This document shows positions 27,962 through 35,127 of a DNA stretch of 64,000 nt, piece by piece (within the stretch, counting starts at the first letter, position 1; each line of letters opens with the position of its first letter). Source of the DNA: Maribacter sp. MJ134 (GTDB taxonomy: Bacteria; Bacteroidota; Bacteroidia; Flavobacteriales; Flavobacteriaceae). A model generated the notes under the pieces. The model saw only the letters and a list, made by a program, of their open reading frames with translations, was not told where the DNA came from and searched no databases. The stretch lies in NCBI RefSeq assembly GCF_003970695.1, contig NZ_CP034570.1:3162001-3226000 (forward strand). Direction: 5' to 3'. A program made the position numbers and the translations under genes.

Positions 27962-28651
27962 ATGAAAAGAAAGTTAAAACAGGAATTGGTAAAAATGTCA
28001 ACGGACATTATCACCTCTCGGGATATAAATGAAATCACGGAACTCTATGAGGCGGCCAAAAAATTATACGAAAAAATAGCCGTACTCAAATTTATTGAGG
28101 AAGAGCTTAACGATATACAGGTTGATGTTTCCAAAAGTGTTATTGCGGAAAAATTTGAACAAATGGCCGGCGCCGTTCTCAATGCCAACGCCTCAGTACC
28201 GGAAAATAATCCACACGAAGAAGACATTATGACTCCGGGGATGGATACGATTAAGGATATGGTTTCAGAAATGCCAAGTTCGGATAACTTGGAGGAAGTG
28301 CTTAGCGAGTTCATGGGAAAGCCAGATTTAATCAAGAACGATAAAGAGTTGTTTATGCCTTCTAAGGAAACTCTTGAAGCTACCCAAGAAACCCCCAAGT
28401 CCTTGAACGACCGACTTGGAAATAAAGATTTAAAAGTTGACCTTAACAACAGATTAGCTTTCGTGAAACATCTTTTTAATGATAGTACGGAAGATTACAA
28501 TAGGGTGTTATCTCAGTTAAATACAATTGATACAGAAGAGCGTTCTATTGCGTTCATAAAGAATATGGTAAAACCGGACTATAATAATTGGGAAGGAAAA
28601 GAAGAGTACGAGTTACGTTTTATGGAATTGATAGAACGAAGATTCGCTTAA
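27962..28651 (+). CDS. Conserved hypothetical cytosolic protein
   Basis: 229 residues, no signal peptide and no membrane segment. It is acidic and helical, with a heptad-like N-terminal half (ELYEAAKKLYEKIAVLKFIEEEL), a low-complexity middle and a C-terminal block (LNNRLAFVKHLFNDSTEDYNR) that is conserved among flavobacterial proteins I have seen near rsmI. The start could be ATG 27962 or the in-frame ATG 27995. No function is known. Confidence 0.7.
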   Translation: MKRKLKQELVKMSTDIITSRDINEITELYEAAKKLYEKIAVLKFIEEELNDIQVDVSKSVIAEKFEQMAGAVLNANASVPENNPHEEDIMTPGMDTIKDMVSEMPSSDNLEEVLSEFMGKPDLIKNDKELFMPSKETLEATQETPKSLNDRLGNKDLKVDLNNRLAFVKHLFNDSTEDYNRVLSQLNTIDTEERSIAFIKNMVKPDYNNWEGKEEYELRFMELIERRFA

Positions 28652-28675
28652 TACGCAGTCAAGATTTAGAATAGA

Positions 28676-28701
28676 GCCCGACAAAATTGTTGGGTTTTTT
28701 T
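28676..28701 (+). terminator. Terminator after the 27962 gene
   Basis: Stem CCCGACAA with TTGTTGGG (one G-T pair) around a short AAT-type loop, followed by a T run. It lies 25 bases past the stop codon. Confidence 0.75.
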
Positions 28702-28739
28702 GTTTCACCAATGCAAAGACAACAATCAATACAAAGTAT

Positions 28740-29096
28740 ATGAAAACAACAAAAATCCTGTACTATTCGGCTACTGCGGTCCTAACGGCTATTATGTGCT
28801 TCTCGGTTTTCAATTATTTCTTCAATCATGAAATGATCGTGGGATTTTTTGAGAACATGGGGTACCCTACCTATCTGATTTATCCATTGGCTATCGCTAA
28901 AATATTGGGTTTAATCGCTATTTGGGGTAATTTTTCCAAATGGCTTAAAGAATGGGCCTATGCAGGATTTTTTTATGATGTGGTCTTAGCTTTTTTTGCC
29001 CATTATATGGTGAGTGATGGTCAGCACATGTTTGCGGTCATCGCTTTTTGCGCAGTTATAATTTCATATTTTACAGGAAAGCAAGTAAGGCCTTAA
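28740..29096 (+). CDS. DoxX-like membrane protein
   Basis: 118 residues with four membrane segments, including GFFENMGYPTYLIYPLAIAKI and WAYAGFFYDVVLAFFAHY, matching the DoxX-like (DoxD-like) family. Members include quinone-linked oxidoreductase subunits and other small membrane proteins whose role is uncertain. It lies 9 bases before rsmI. Confidence 0.82.
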   Translation: MKTTKILYYSATAVLTAIMCFSVFNYFFNHEMIVGFFENMGYPTYLIYPLAIAKILGLIAIWGNFSKWLKEWAYAGFFYDVVLAFFAHYMVSDGQHMFAVIAFCAVIISYFTGKQVRP

Positions 29097-29105
29097 CTTT
29101 GTGCT

Positions 29106-29777
29106 ATGGGAAAATTATACTTAGTTCCAACGCCTATTGGTAATCTTGAGGATATGACCCTTAGGGCCATTCGTATTTTAAAAGAAGTAGACCTCATACT
29201 TGCTGAAGATACCCGAACCAGCGGAAAGCTATTACAACATTTTGAGATTGGCACCCCAATGCATAGTCATCATATGCACAATGAACATAGAAGTATAACT
29301 AATCTTATCACTAAATTAAAAGGAGGAGCCAACTTGGCGCTTATTTCCGACGCGGGCACACCTGCGATTTCTGACCCAGGTTTTTTATTGACCCGAGCTT
29401 GTTTGGAAAATGACATTGCCGTAGAATGTTTGCCAGGAGCAACAGCTTTTGTACCCGCCTTGGTCAATAGCGGGCTGCCAAACGATAAGTTTGTTTTTGA
29501 AGGATTCTTGCCCGTAAAAAAAGGCAGGCAAACCCGGTTGAAGCTGTTGGCGGAAGAAACGAGAACCATTATTTTTTACGAATCGCCCCATAAGTTGGTG
29601 AAAACCTTGACCAATTTTGTGGAGTATTTTGGAGCGGACAGACCTATTTCCGTCTCTAGAGAGCTCACTAAATTATACGAAGAGACGGTTAGGGGAACGG
29701 CTGAAGAAGTATTAAAGCACTACACTGAAAAATCACCGAAAGGAGAAATCGTTATTGTTGTCGGGGGCAAGAAATAG
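29106..29777 (+). CDS. rsmI: 16S rRNA 2'-O-ribose C1402 methyltransferase
   Basis: 223 residues of the tetrapyrrole-methylase fold: GKLYLVPTPIGNLEDMTLRA, the ILAEDTRTSGKLL block, LISDAGTPAISDPGFLL and CLPGATAFVPALVNSGLP. It adds a 2'-O-methyl group to C1402 in the decoding centre of the 16S rRNA. Shorter than the E. coli enzyme, as is common in Bacteroidota. It lies 9 bases after the DoxX-like gene. Confidence 0.94.
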   Translation: MGKLYLVPTPIGNLEDMTLRAIRILKEVDLILAEDTRTSGKLLQHFEIGTPMHSHHMHNEHRSITNLITKLKGGANLALISDAGTPAISDPGFLLTRACLENDIAVECLPGATAFVPALVNSGLPNDKFVFEGFLPVKKGRQTRLKLLAEETRTIIFYESPHKLVKTLTNFVEYFGADRPISVSRELTKLYEETVRGTAEEVLKHYTEKSPKGEIVIVVGGKK

Positions 29778-29794
29778 TTTCTTACATTGAACCC

Positions 29795-30925
29795 ATGTTA
29801 GCACCTTGGATTATCTCTACATTTACGGTCATAGCCGTTTATTATCTAGACCGATGGGAGAACAAGCATGTTAAATCCTTGTTTGATTGGGTGCCTGCAA
29901 TTCTTTTGGCCTATATTATTCCTGCTATCGTCTCGTATATTTTGAATGCCGACTATTCTCAGGCAAGTATCCATAATTTTAGTAAAGACTATTTCATTCC
30001 CTTGGCCATTATTGCGGTCATGAGTAGTTTGTCCCTAGGTCAGCTAAAGGCAATTGGTCTAAAACCTATAGTAGTATTTGCCTCTGGTTCATTATTTATT
30101 GCCGTGTTTCCCGTGCTGTTAATGTGGGCGTTTTCCGATACGGAACTTATTTCAAAAACCATGGTGTTGGAAGACTATTGGATGGGAATACCGCCTATTG
30201 TTGGCAGTTGGATTGGTGGCAGCACCAGTCAGTTGGTTTTAAAAGAACTTGTAGAATGCCCTGAGAATATTTTCCTTACGGTTTTGGTAATGGATAATAT
30301 TCTGGTGAACGTTTGGACCATTCTCATGTTTCAAGGTATCAAGAAAAGTGATAAGCTCAATTCATGGTTCAAGATATCCGACATCGCCATTCCAGAAAAT
30401 ATTCGTGCAGAAAAAGGCGCAAAATTGAATCCGTGGCTAAGCACCTGCATACTTCTTGGATTTGTAGTATTGTCCAATTTTTTGCTGGACAGTTTTGTAG
30501 TCAAAGTAGTATTGCTTTCGTTCGTAGGTTTGGCACTAAGTAATTTTATATCGCGATGGAATTTTAAATTCGCTTTAAGAGCAGGAGGTATTTTAATTAT
30601 TATCGTGATGGCCGTTTTGGGATTAAAACTGCAGTTGGCCACTTTGGGCTTTAATGTTCCGTTTCTTGGTTTCTTAACCGTTTGGCTTGTTGGTCATTTT
30701 ATATTTATGTTACTAATTGCCAAATTACTGAACGTGAATATGGCCTGGGTGCCCATTGCCAGTATGGCCAATGTGGGAGGTATTGCCACGGCCCCGGCGG
30801 TTACGGCCGCCTATAATATCAAATGGATGCCACATGCTATTGTACTGGCAATCTTAAGTATGGCCACGGGAACATTTTGGGGTATGTTAACGATTTGGTT
30901 ATTAAAGAATTTTGTGACTTTTTAG
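29795..30925 (+). CDS. DUF819 family membrane protein
   Basis: 376 residues, about ten to eleven membrane segments in two related halves. The IPPIVGSWIGGSTSQLVLKEL block in the first half and the VPIASMANVGGIATAPAVTAAY block in the second are the DUF819 signature. The family belongs to a transporter-like superfamily, but no substrate is known. It lies 17 bases after rsmI. Confidence 0.85.
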   Translation: MLAPWIISTFTVIAVYYLDRWENKHVKSLFDWVPAILLAYIIPAIVSYILNADYSQASIHNFSKDYFIPLAIIAVMSSLSLGQLKAIGLKPIVVFASGSLFIAVFPVLLMWAFSDTELISKTMVLEDYWMGIPPIVGSWIGGSTSQLVLKELVECPENIFLTVLVMDNILVNVWTILMFQGIKKSDKLNSWFKISDIAIPENIRAEKGAKLNPWLSTCILLGFVVLSNFLLDSFVVKVVLLSFVGLALSNFISRWNFKFALRAGGILIIIVMAVLGLKLQLATLGFNVPFLGFLTVWLVGHFIFMLLIAKLLNVNMAWVPIASMANVGGIATAPAVTAAYNIKWMPHAIVLAILSMATGTFWGMLTIWLLKNFVTF

Positions 30926-30934
30926 AAAAAGTAT

Positions 30935-31516
30935 ATGAAAGAATTACTCTCAGAAATTAGAGCTTGTCAGGTATGTGCGCCACACCTTCCATTAGAGCCT
31001 AGACCTATTATAGCTGGAAACAAGAATTCAAAAATTATATTGGTGAGTCAGGCTCCCGGGAAGAAGGCGCATGACCATAATAAGGCTTGGGACGATCCTA
31101 GCGGAAGAAAATTACGAGAATGGTTGGGCGTAACAGCAGAACTATTTTATAATCCAGATAACTTTGCGGTGCTACCAATGGGTTTTTGTTTTCCAGGTAA
31201 GGCCAAAACAGGAGATTTACCTCCGAGAAAGGAATGTGCTCCGCTTTGGCACAATTTGGTTTGGGAGCAATTTAAAAATGTACAGTTAATACTTTTGATC
31301 GGGAAGTATGCTCAGGGCCAATATTTAAAGGAAACCGCTAAAAGAAATTTGACCGAAAACGTGCGGTCCTTTCAAGAGTTTCTACCTAAATATTTTCTGC
31401 TGCCCCACCCTTCCCCTGTGAACCGTTTTTGGATACGTAAAAACCCCTGGTTTGAAGATGAGGTTGTGGGAGAGTTAAGGGCACTAGTGCGTGCAATTCT
31501 AGCTGAAACGGTATAA
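30935..31516 (+). CDS. Uracil-DNA glycosylase family protein
   Basis: 193 residues: an N-terminal CQVCAPHLPL Cys pair, the substrate-pocket block ILVSQAPGKKAHDH, the DDPSGRKLREWLG block, VLPMGFCFPGK and the C-terminal LPHPSPVNRFW motif. This matches the UDG superfamily (COG1573-like); only one Cys pair is visible, so a 4Fe-4S cluster is doubtful. It would remove uracil or a related base from DNA. It lies 9 bases after the DUF819 gene. Confidence 0.83.
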   Translation: MKELLSEIRACQVCAPHLPLEPRPIIAGNKNSKIILVSQAPGKKAHDHNKAWDDPSGRKLREWLGVTAELFYNPDNFAVLPMGFCFPGKAKTGDLPPRKECAPLWHNLVWEQFKNVQLILLIGKYAQGQYLKETAKRNLTENVRSFQEFLPKYFLLPHPSPVNRFWIRKNPWFEDEVVGELRALVRAILAETV

Positions 31517-31552
31517 TTAATTTTCTTTTAGCTAGTACTGTAGAAAATGAAA

Positions 31553-31648
31553 TTGTCGACAAAAAAAGACATTTTTTGTAATTTTTGTCTACAGAAAAAG
31601 ACATTTTATTAAATTTTTGTCGATATGAAAAGACAATTTTTTATATTT
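31553..31648 (+). repeat. Three tandem 32-bp imperfect repeats with internal TGTC...GACA dyads
   Basis: Three units begin TTGTC at 31553, 31585 and 31617 with a period of exactly 32 bases. Units 1 and 2 agree at about 27 of 32 positions, units 1 and 3 at about 25. Every unit holds TGTC-N10-GACA as a dyad, followed by AT-rich sequence. The array runs straight into the candidate -7 box of the ATPase gene, so it may be an operator array for that gene. A plain AT-rich tract would not keep such a fixed period and dyad. Confidence 0.75.
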
Positions 31649-31649
31649 G
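31617..31649 (+). promoter_or_regulatory. Candidate promoter of the AAA_14 ATPase gene
   Basis: TATATTTG at 31642-31649 fits the -7 consensus exactly. The TTG that opens the third 32-bp repeat (31617-31619) is 22 bases upstream, at the long end of the allowed spacing. The start codon follows 20 bases after the box. The promoter is thus embedded in the repeat array. Confidence 0.55.
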
Positions 31650-31668
31650 AGTAGTAAATTTCACCTAA

Positions 31669-32868
31669 ATGGACGAATTATTCTCAACTCAGGAGCAACT
31701 TTTGGAACATGTTAGTAGTAAACAACGCTATCTTCTAACAACAATAGACTGGAGCGATAGGCTCATTGCAATTAAAGGGGCTAGAGGTTCGGGTAAAACA
31801 ACGCTATTAATTCAACATATAAAATTTAATTTAACCAAAGAAGCGGTACCGCTTTATGTTTCCTTAGACAATCTTTACTTTATAGACCATACCTTAATAG
31901 AACTTGCAAAGGAATTTGTGCTTCAAGGCGGGACACATCTTTTCTTGGACGAAGTACATAAATATCCTCAGTGGTCCAGAGAACTAAAATTGGTTTACGA
32001 TCAATTCCCTAAACTCAAAACAGTATTCACTTCGTCATCAATGCTGGAAATTTATAAAGGTGAATCAGATTTAAGTAGAAGAGTTGTAAATTATCACTTA
32101 AAAGAACTTTCATTTAGGGAATTTATTCTTTTTACAAAGGGTTATCATTTGCCAAAAGTAAGCTTGCAAGAATTACTTGAAGAGCACCATAATATAGCCA
32201 AAAAAGTAAAAGAAGACTTGCAGCATCCTCTTAAAGATTTTAAGGCTTATTTGGATTATGGTTGTTATCCTTATTTCTTAGAAGGAACAAATAACTATTT
32301 GCAAAAATTGCTACAAACCATTAATCTAATATTGGAAATAGACTTCAACGCTATTGAAAACATACCCTATTCCGATAGCAGAAGAATAAAAAAGTTGCTA
32401 GTAGCCATAGCGCAATCGGCACCCTTTTCTCCTAATGTTTCAAAACTTAGTGAGCGTTTGGGTATGTCAAGGGATTTTTTGTTGAATTCAATAAAGTTGC
32501 TAGAAAGGGCGGATTTGGTTATAGAACTGTTTAAACCAACCAAAGGAATAGGGGCATTTACCAAACCTGAAAAAATATATCTAAATAACACTAATTTAAT
32601 AAGCGCTTTGAGTAGGCATATTCAAGAAATTGGCACTATAAGAGAAACCTTTTTTGCCAATCAGTTCAAGAACTTAAATGATCGTGAAATTCACTTAGCC
32701 GAAAAAGGAGATTTTTTAATTGATAGAAAGTACATATTTGAAATTGGAGGCAAAGGAAAATCCACAAATCAGATTAAAGGATTAAAAAATGCTTATGTGG
32801 TGCGAGACGATATTGAAATAGGGAATTTAAATAGTATCCCTTTATACCTGTTCGGTTTACTTTATTGA
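31669..32868 (+). CDS. AAA_14/DUF4143 family ATPase
   Basis: 399 residues. The N-terminal AAA domain has Walker A GARGSGKTT (about residues 37-45) and Walker B THLFLDEVHKYPQW, then sensor-like TVFTSSSMLEI and LKELSFREFILF. The C-terminal part (about 250-399) is a winged-helix DUF4143-like region, with LSERLGMSRDFLLNSIKLLERADLV and a final IGGKGKSTNQIKGL that resembles the nuclease-like fold (E-x-K) of the family. Family members are frequent in bacteria and archaea and their function is unproven; a toxin/defence or DNA-handling role is often suggested. It is preceded by the three-repeat array and followed by converging small genes. No partner gene is seen. Confidence 0.85.
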   Translation: MDELFSTQEQLLEHVSSKQRYLLTTIDWSDRLIAIKGARGSGKTTLLIQHIKFNLTKEAVPLYVSLDNLYFIDHTLIELAKEFVLQGGTHLFLDEVHKYPQWSRELKLVYDQFPKLKTVFTSSSMLEIYKGESDLSRRVVNYHLKELSFREFILFTKGYHLPKVSLQELLEEHHNIAKKVKEDLQHPLKDFKAYLDYGCYPYFLEGTNNYLQKLLQTINLILEIDFNAIENIPYSDSRRIKKLLVAIAQSAPFSPNVSKLSERLGMSRDFLLNSIKLLERADLVIELFKPTKGIGAFTKPEKIYLNNTNLISALSRHIQEIGTIRETFFANQFKNLNDREIHLAEKGDFLIDRKYIFEIGGKGKSTNQIKGLKNAYVVRDDIEIGNLNSIPLYLFGLLY

Positions 32869-32896
32869 AAAATTCTCGTCCTTACAAAAAGCGTTA

Positions 32897-33061
32897 TTAT
32901 CTAAAAATACTTCTAATTTCCAACACTCTTTCAGGAAAGAAAAGTAGCAATATAATAGAGGGTATTACGATAGGGAGGATGACCCAAAAAACCAATAAAC
33001 GAATTGATTTGTAAAGATATTTACCTGTGAAGTTTGGTAGTATTTTAATTTCTGGATTCAT
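32897..33061 (-). CDS. Small membrane protein (54 aa)
   Basis: A complete frame (ATG 33061, TAA 32897) encoding 54 residues: a polar start (MNPEIKILPNFTGKYLYKSI), one hydrophobic helix (about residues 22-42, VFWVILPIVIPSIILLLFF) and a short charged end. Its ATG lies inside the 3' end of the upstream 65-aa gene (17-base overlap, other frame), the coupling pattern of real bacterial operons. It converges on the ATPase gene. No family is known to me. Confidence 0.5.
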   Translation of the reverse strand: MNPEIKILPNFTGKYLYKSIRLLVFWVILPIVIPSIILLLFFPERVLEIRSIFR

Positions 33062-33242
33062 GTCTTACAATTTTATGCATGACCTTAGTTATTAAAGAGG
33101 TCCTTTTTCTTTCAATTTTCCCAATCTCTTTTAAAGTTGCTTTAGGATAGGCAAAACGATAAAACAATAGTCTAAGTAATTTCTTTATATCCATCACATG
33201 CAATAAAAGTGCTATTCCTACCAGTATATAATATACCTCCAT
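33045..33242 (-). CDS. Small membrane-anchored protein (65 aa)
   Basis: 65 residues: one N-terminal membrane helix (about 4-18, YYILVGIALLLHVM), then a basic cytosolic tail (KKLLRLLFYRFAYPKATLKEIGKIERKRTS). It forms an overlapping pair with the 54-aa gene and both lie opposite the ATPase gene. The pair may act at the membrane; no family or toxin resemblance is certain. Confidence 0.5.
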   Translation of the reverse strand: MEVYYILVGIALLLHVMDIKKLLRLLFYRFAYPKATLKEIGKIERKRTSLITKVMHKIVRHESRN

Positions 33243-33488
33243 AACCTAAAATTATATTTATTCGAATTTCGTGTATCTCATGATATCTCCGTGTAACATG
33301 AAGAAAAGACGATAATAAAATTTAACTTCCATTACATCCGAAAAAACAAAACAATTCTAAACGCTAAAAAAAGAAGCTTTTTTGTCTGTTTTAAATTCTT
33401 GTTCTCAGGTCTATATCATGTACATTCAAAATTAGTGAGTCAATTCTAATCCAATAGGGGAATAATTTCCAGTATGGCATTTTAAAAG

Positions 33489-33515
33489 AAAAACCCCGCC
33501 AATCGGCAGGGTTTT
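33489..33515 (-). terminator. Terminator after the CMD-family gene
   Basis: The stem AACCCTGCC with GGCGGGGTT around GATT is followed on the minus strand by a T-rich stretch; on the plus strand it is followed by a T run too, so it may work in both directions. It lies 26 bases beyond the stop of the 33542 gene. Confidence 0.7.
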
Positions 33516-33541
33516 ATTTTTTTATCTAAAAGTCCAGTTAT

Positions 33542-34144
33542 CTAATAACGAGAACCGTCATGTTTCCCTTTCTCCCAACCATGTTTGCCCAAATATTGGT
33601 TGGCACTATCTACGGCACCTTCTTCAATATCCGTTCCTTGGCTGTCGTTCCATCGGTTAAGATATCCAAAGAGTGATATTACCCCGAGCATTTCTACAAT
33701 TTCGCCTTCGTCCCAATGTGTATAGAGTCGGGCTTTAATCTCCGCATCAACGGCGTTGGGTACTTGTGATGCCTGTAAAGAAAAATCCAGAGCGGCACGT
33801 TCCGCTTCGGAAAAAGCGGGGTGAGTACGGTACTCCCAAATATTATCCAGTTGCTCCTGTTCTGCACCATAACGCTCAGCAGCACGTATGGCATGCGCCT
33901 GACAATAGCGGCAACCCGTAGCATTACTACTTACCCAGGCGATCATCCGTTTTAAGGCCGAAGTTACACGACCTTCATTGGCCATTACTGCCATATTAAG
34001 GTTTATAAATGCCTTGGAGATGGCCGGTCTATGTTGCATGGTAAGTATAGAATTTGGGCAGAAACCAAGCGTTTCGTTAAAAAATTTGGCCAATTCTGCA
34101 GTTTCTGGGCTGTGACTAGGGTCAAGCGGTTTTACTAAGGGCAT
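33542..34144 (-). CDS. Carboxymuconolactone decarboxylase/peroxidase-related protein
   Basis: 200 residues with the AhpD/CMD core: SSNATGCRYCQAHAIRAAERYG carries the redox CxxC with the neighbouring His, preceded by ALKRMIAWV. The family includes AhpD-like thiol peroxidases and decarboxylases; the CxxC-x3-H pattern favours a peroxidase-related function. A DoD-like C-terminal extension (LGKHGWEKGKHDG) is polar. It is divergent from an osmC gene, another peroxide-handling family, which supports a redox role. Confidence 0.85.
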   Translation of the reverse strand: MPLVKPLDPSHSPETAELAKFFNETLGFCPNSILTMQHRPAISKAFINLNMAVMANEGRVTSALKRMIAWVSSNATGCRYCQAHAIRAAERYGAEQEQLDNIWEYRTHPAFSEAERAALDFSLQASQVPNAVDAEIKARLYTHWDEGEIVEMLGVISLFGYLNRWNDSQGTDIEEGAVDSANQYLGKHGWEKGKHDGSRY

Positions 34145-34216
34145 ATAAAGATTTTATTATACGAAAACCTCTTGTTCCGTTGCTTAGCATCGAGAAGTTT
34201 TCTAGTTAGATAATTG

Positions 34217-34224
34217 TATTTTTG
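34217..34224 (+). promoter_or_regulatory. Candidate -7 box (TATTTTTG) for osmC-like gene
   Basis: TATTTTTG matches TAnnTTTG exactly and lies 24 bases before the OsmC-family start codon. No clear TTG partner at 17-23 bases upstream is seen, so the call is moderate. Confidence 0.45.
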
Positions 34225-34247
34225 TAATCTACAAGAAACAAAAAATT

Positions 34248-34676
34248 ATGGGTACAACAAATCATATCAGCACCAAATGGTTAGGAAATATGGCTTTTGA
34301 GAGCAATAATCCTTCTGGACATCATGTAAAGATAGATATCGCCACAGAAGATGGTGGGGATAGTAGTGGGCTGCGGCCAAAAGCGCTCATGCTTTCTTCT
34401 TTAGCGGGTTGTTCAGGATTGGATATTGCAGGACTCATCAAGAAAATGAAGCTAGAGGTCGATGAATTTCATATCGAAACCATTGCCAATCTTACCGATG
34501 AGCATCCGAAGTATTATTATAAAGTAGAAATCGAGTACCATTTTCATGGAAGTAACCTAAAAGAGGACAAATTACAACGTGCAGTAGATTTATCCGTAGA
34601 GAAATATTGTGGGGTCATGGAAATGTTCAGACGGTTTGCCGAGTTGGAGATTAAAACCGTGTTTCATAACAAGTAA
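34248..34676 (+). CDS. OsmC family protein
   Basis: 142 residues covering an OsmC/Ohr domain: the GLRPKALMLSSLAGCSGLDI block holds the peroxidatic Cys and the C-terminal VDLSVEKYCGVMEMFRR the second Cys of the family. It would reduce organic hydroperoxides with two cysteines. It is divergent from the CMD-family gene and is followed by the repeat-flanked four-helix-bundle gene. Confidence 0.88.
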   Translation: MGTTNHISTKWLGNMAFESNNPSGHHVKIDIATEDGGDSSGLRPKALMLSSLAGCSGLDIAGLIKKMKLEVDEFHIETIANLTDEHPKYYYKVEIEYHFHGSNLKEDKLQRAVDLSVEKYCGVMEMFRRFAELEIKTVFHNK

Positions 34677-34680
34677 AAAA

Positions 34681-34709
34681 GTTCAAGCGCAAGTATCAAG
34701 TTCAAATTC
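34681..34709 (+). repeat. Left inverted repeat of the four-helix-bundle cassette
   Basis: This arm, GTTCAAGCGCAAGTATCAAG and following bases, agrees with the reverse complement of the right arm (35096-35124) at about 23 of 29 positions, with a 12-base identical core CAAGTATCAAGT. The arm starts 5 bases after the OsmC stop. Internally it is made of CAAG-type repeats. Confidence 0.7.
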
Positions 34710-34714
34710 AAAAT

Positions 34715-35065
34715 ATGACGGATAAAAAATTTGATTTAGAAGATAGACTTGTTGATTTTGCGGGAGCTATTGTTATATTTTGTAAAGATTTGCCTTCTGA
34801 TATGACGGGGCAGTATTATGGAAATCAATTATTAAGGTCTGGTGGTAGTTCTGCCTTAAATTTTGGTGAGGCTCAAGGAACGAATACTAAAAGAGATTAC
34901 ATTAATAAAGCAAGCATTTGTCTTAAAGAACTAAAAGAATCAAGAGTAAACCTGAAAATCTTACATAAAGTTGAATACGGTATTACTAGTAAAAGGGATA
35001 ACTTACTTGATGAAGTAGAACAACTTATTCGAATTATTGCAACAATAATTAAAAATAAAAAATAA
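34715..35065 (+). CDS. Four-helix-bundle protein (23S rRNA IVS-protein/S23-like family)
   Basis: 116 residues forming one helical bundle: DLEDRLVDFAGAIVIFCKDL opens the fold, GNQLLRSGGSSALNFGEAQG is the family block, then KRDYINKASICLKELKESRVNL. The family includes proteins encoded by 23S rRNA intervening sequences and is related to Avd proteins of diversity-generating retroelements; no general function is known. It is a lone gene set between inverted repeats in the osmC-recJ gap. Confidence 0.85.
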   Translation: MTDKKFDLEDRLVDFAGAIVIFCKDLPSDMTGQYYGNQLLRSGGSSALNFGEAQGTNTKRDYINKASICLKELKESRVNLKILHKVEYGITSKRDNLLDEVEQLIRIIATIIKNKK

Positions 35066-35095
35066 AGTGTTGAGTCGGCTTTTGCATAAATGGAC

Positions 35096-35124
35096 TTGCA
35101 CTTGATACTTGAACTTGCACTTAC
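35096..35124 (-). repeat. Right inverted repeat of the four-helix-bundle cassette
   Basis: TTGCACTTGATACTTGAACT and flanking bases form the partner of the left arm (34681-34709), on the opposite strand. It ends 3 bases before the recJ start codon, so the whole element occupies the gap without touching either neighbour. Confidence 0.7.
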
Positions 35125-35127
35125 AGA

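Noticed and set aside
29094-29101. TAACTTTG as a promoter for rsmI
   Set aside because: It overlaps the stop codon of the upstream gene and lies only 5 bases from the start codon, so it would produce an almost leaderless message; a chance match is likely.
31553-31648. CRISPR array
   Set aside because: Only three adjacent units with no unique spacers between them; the repeats are contiguous and AT-rich, and no cas gene is present.
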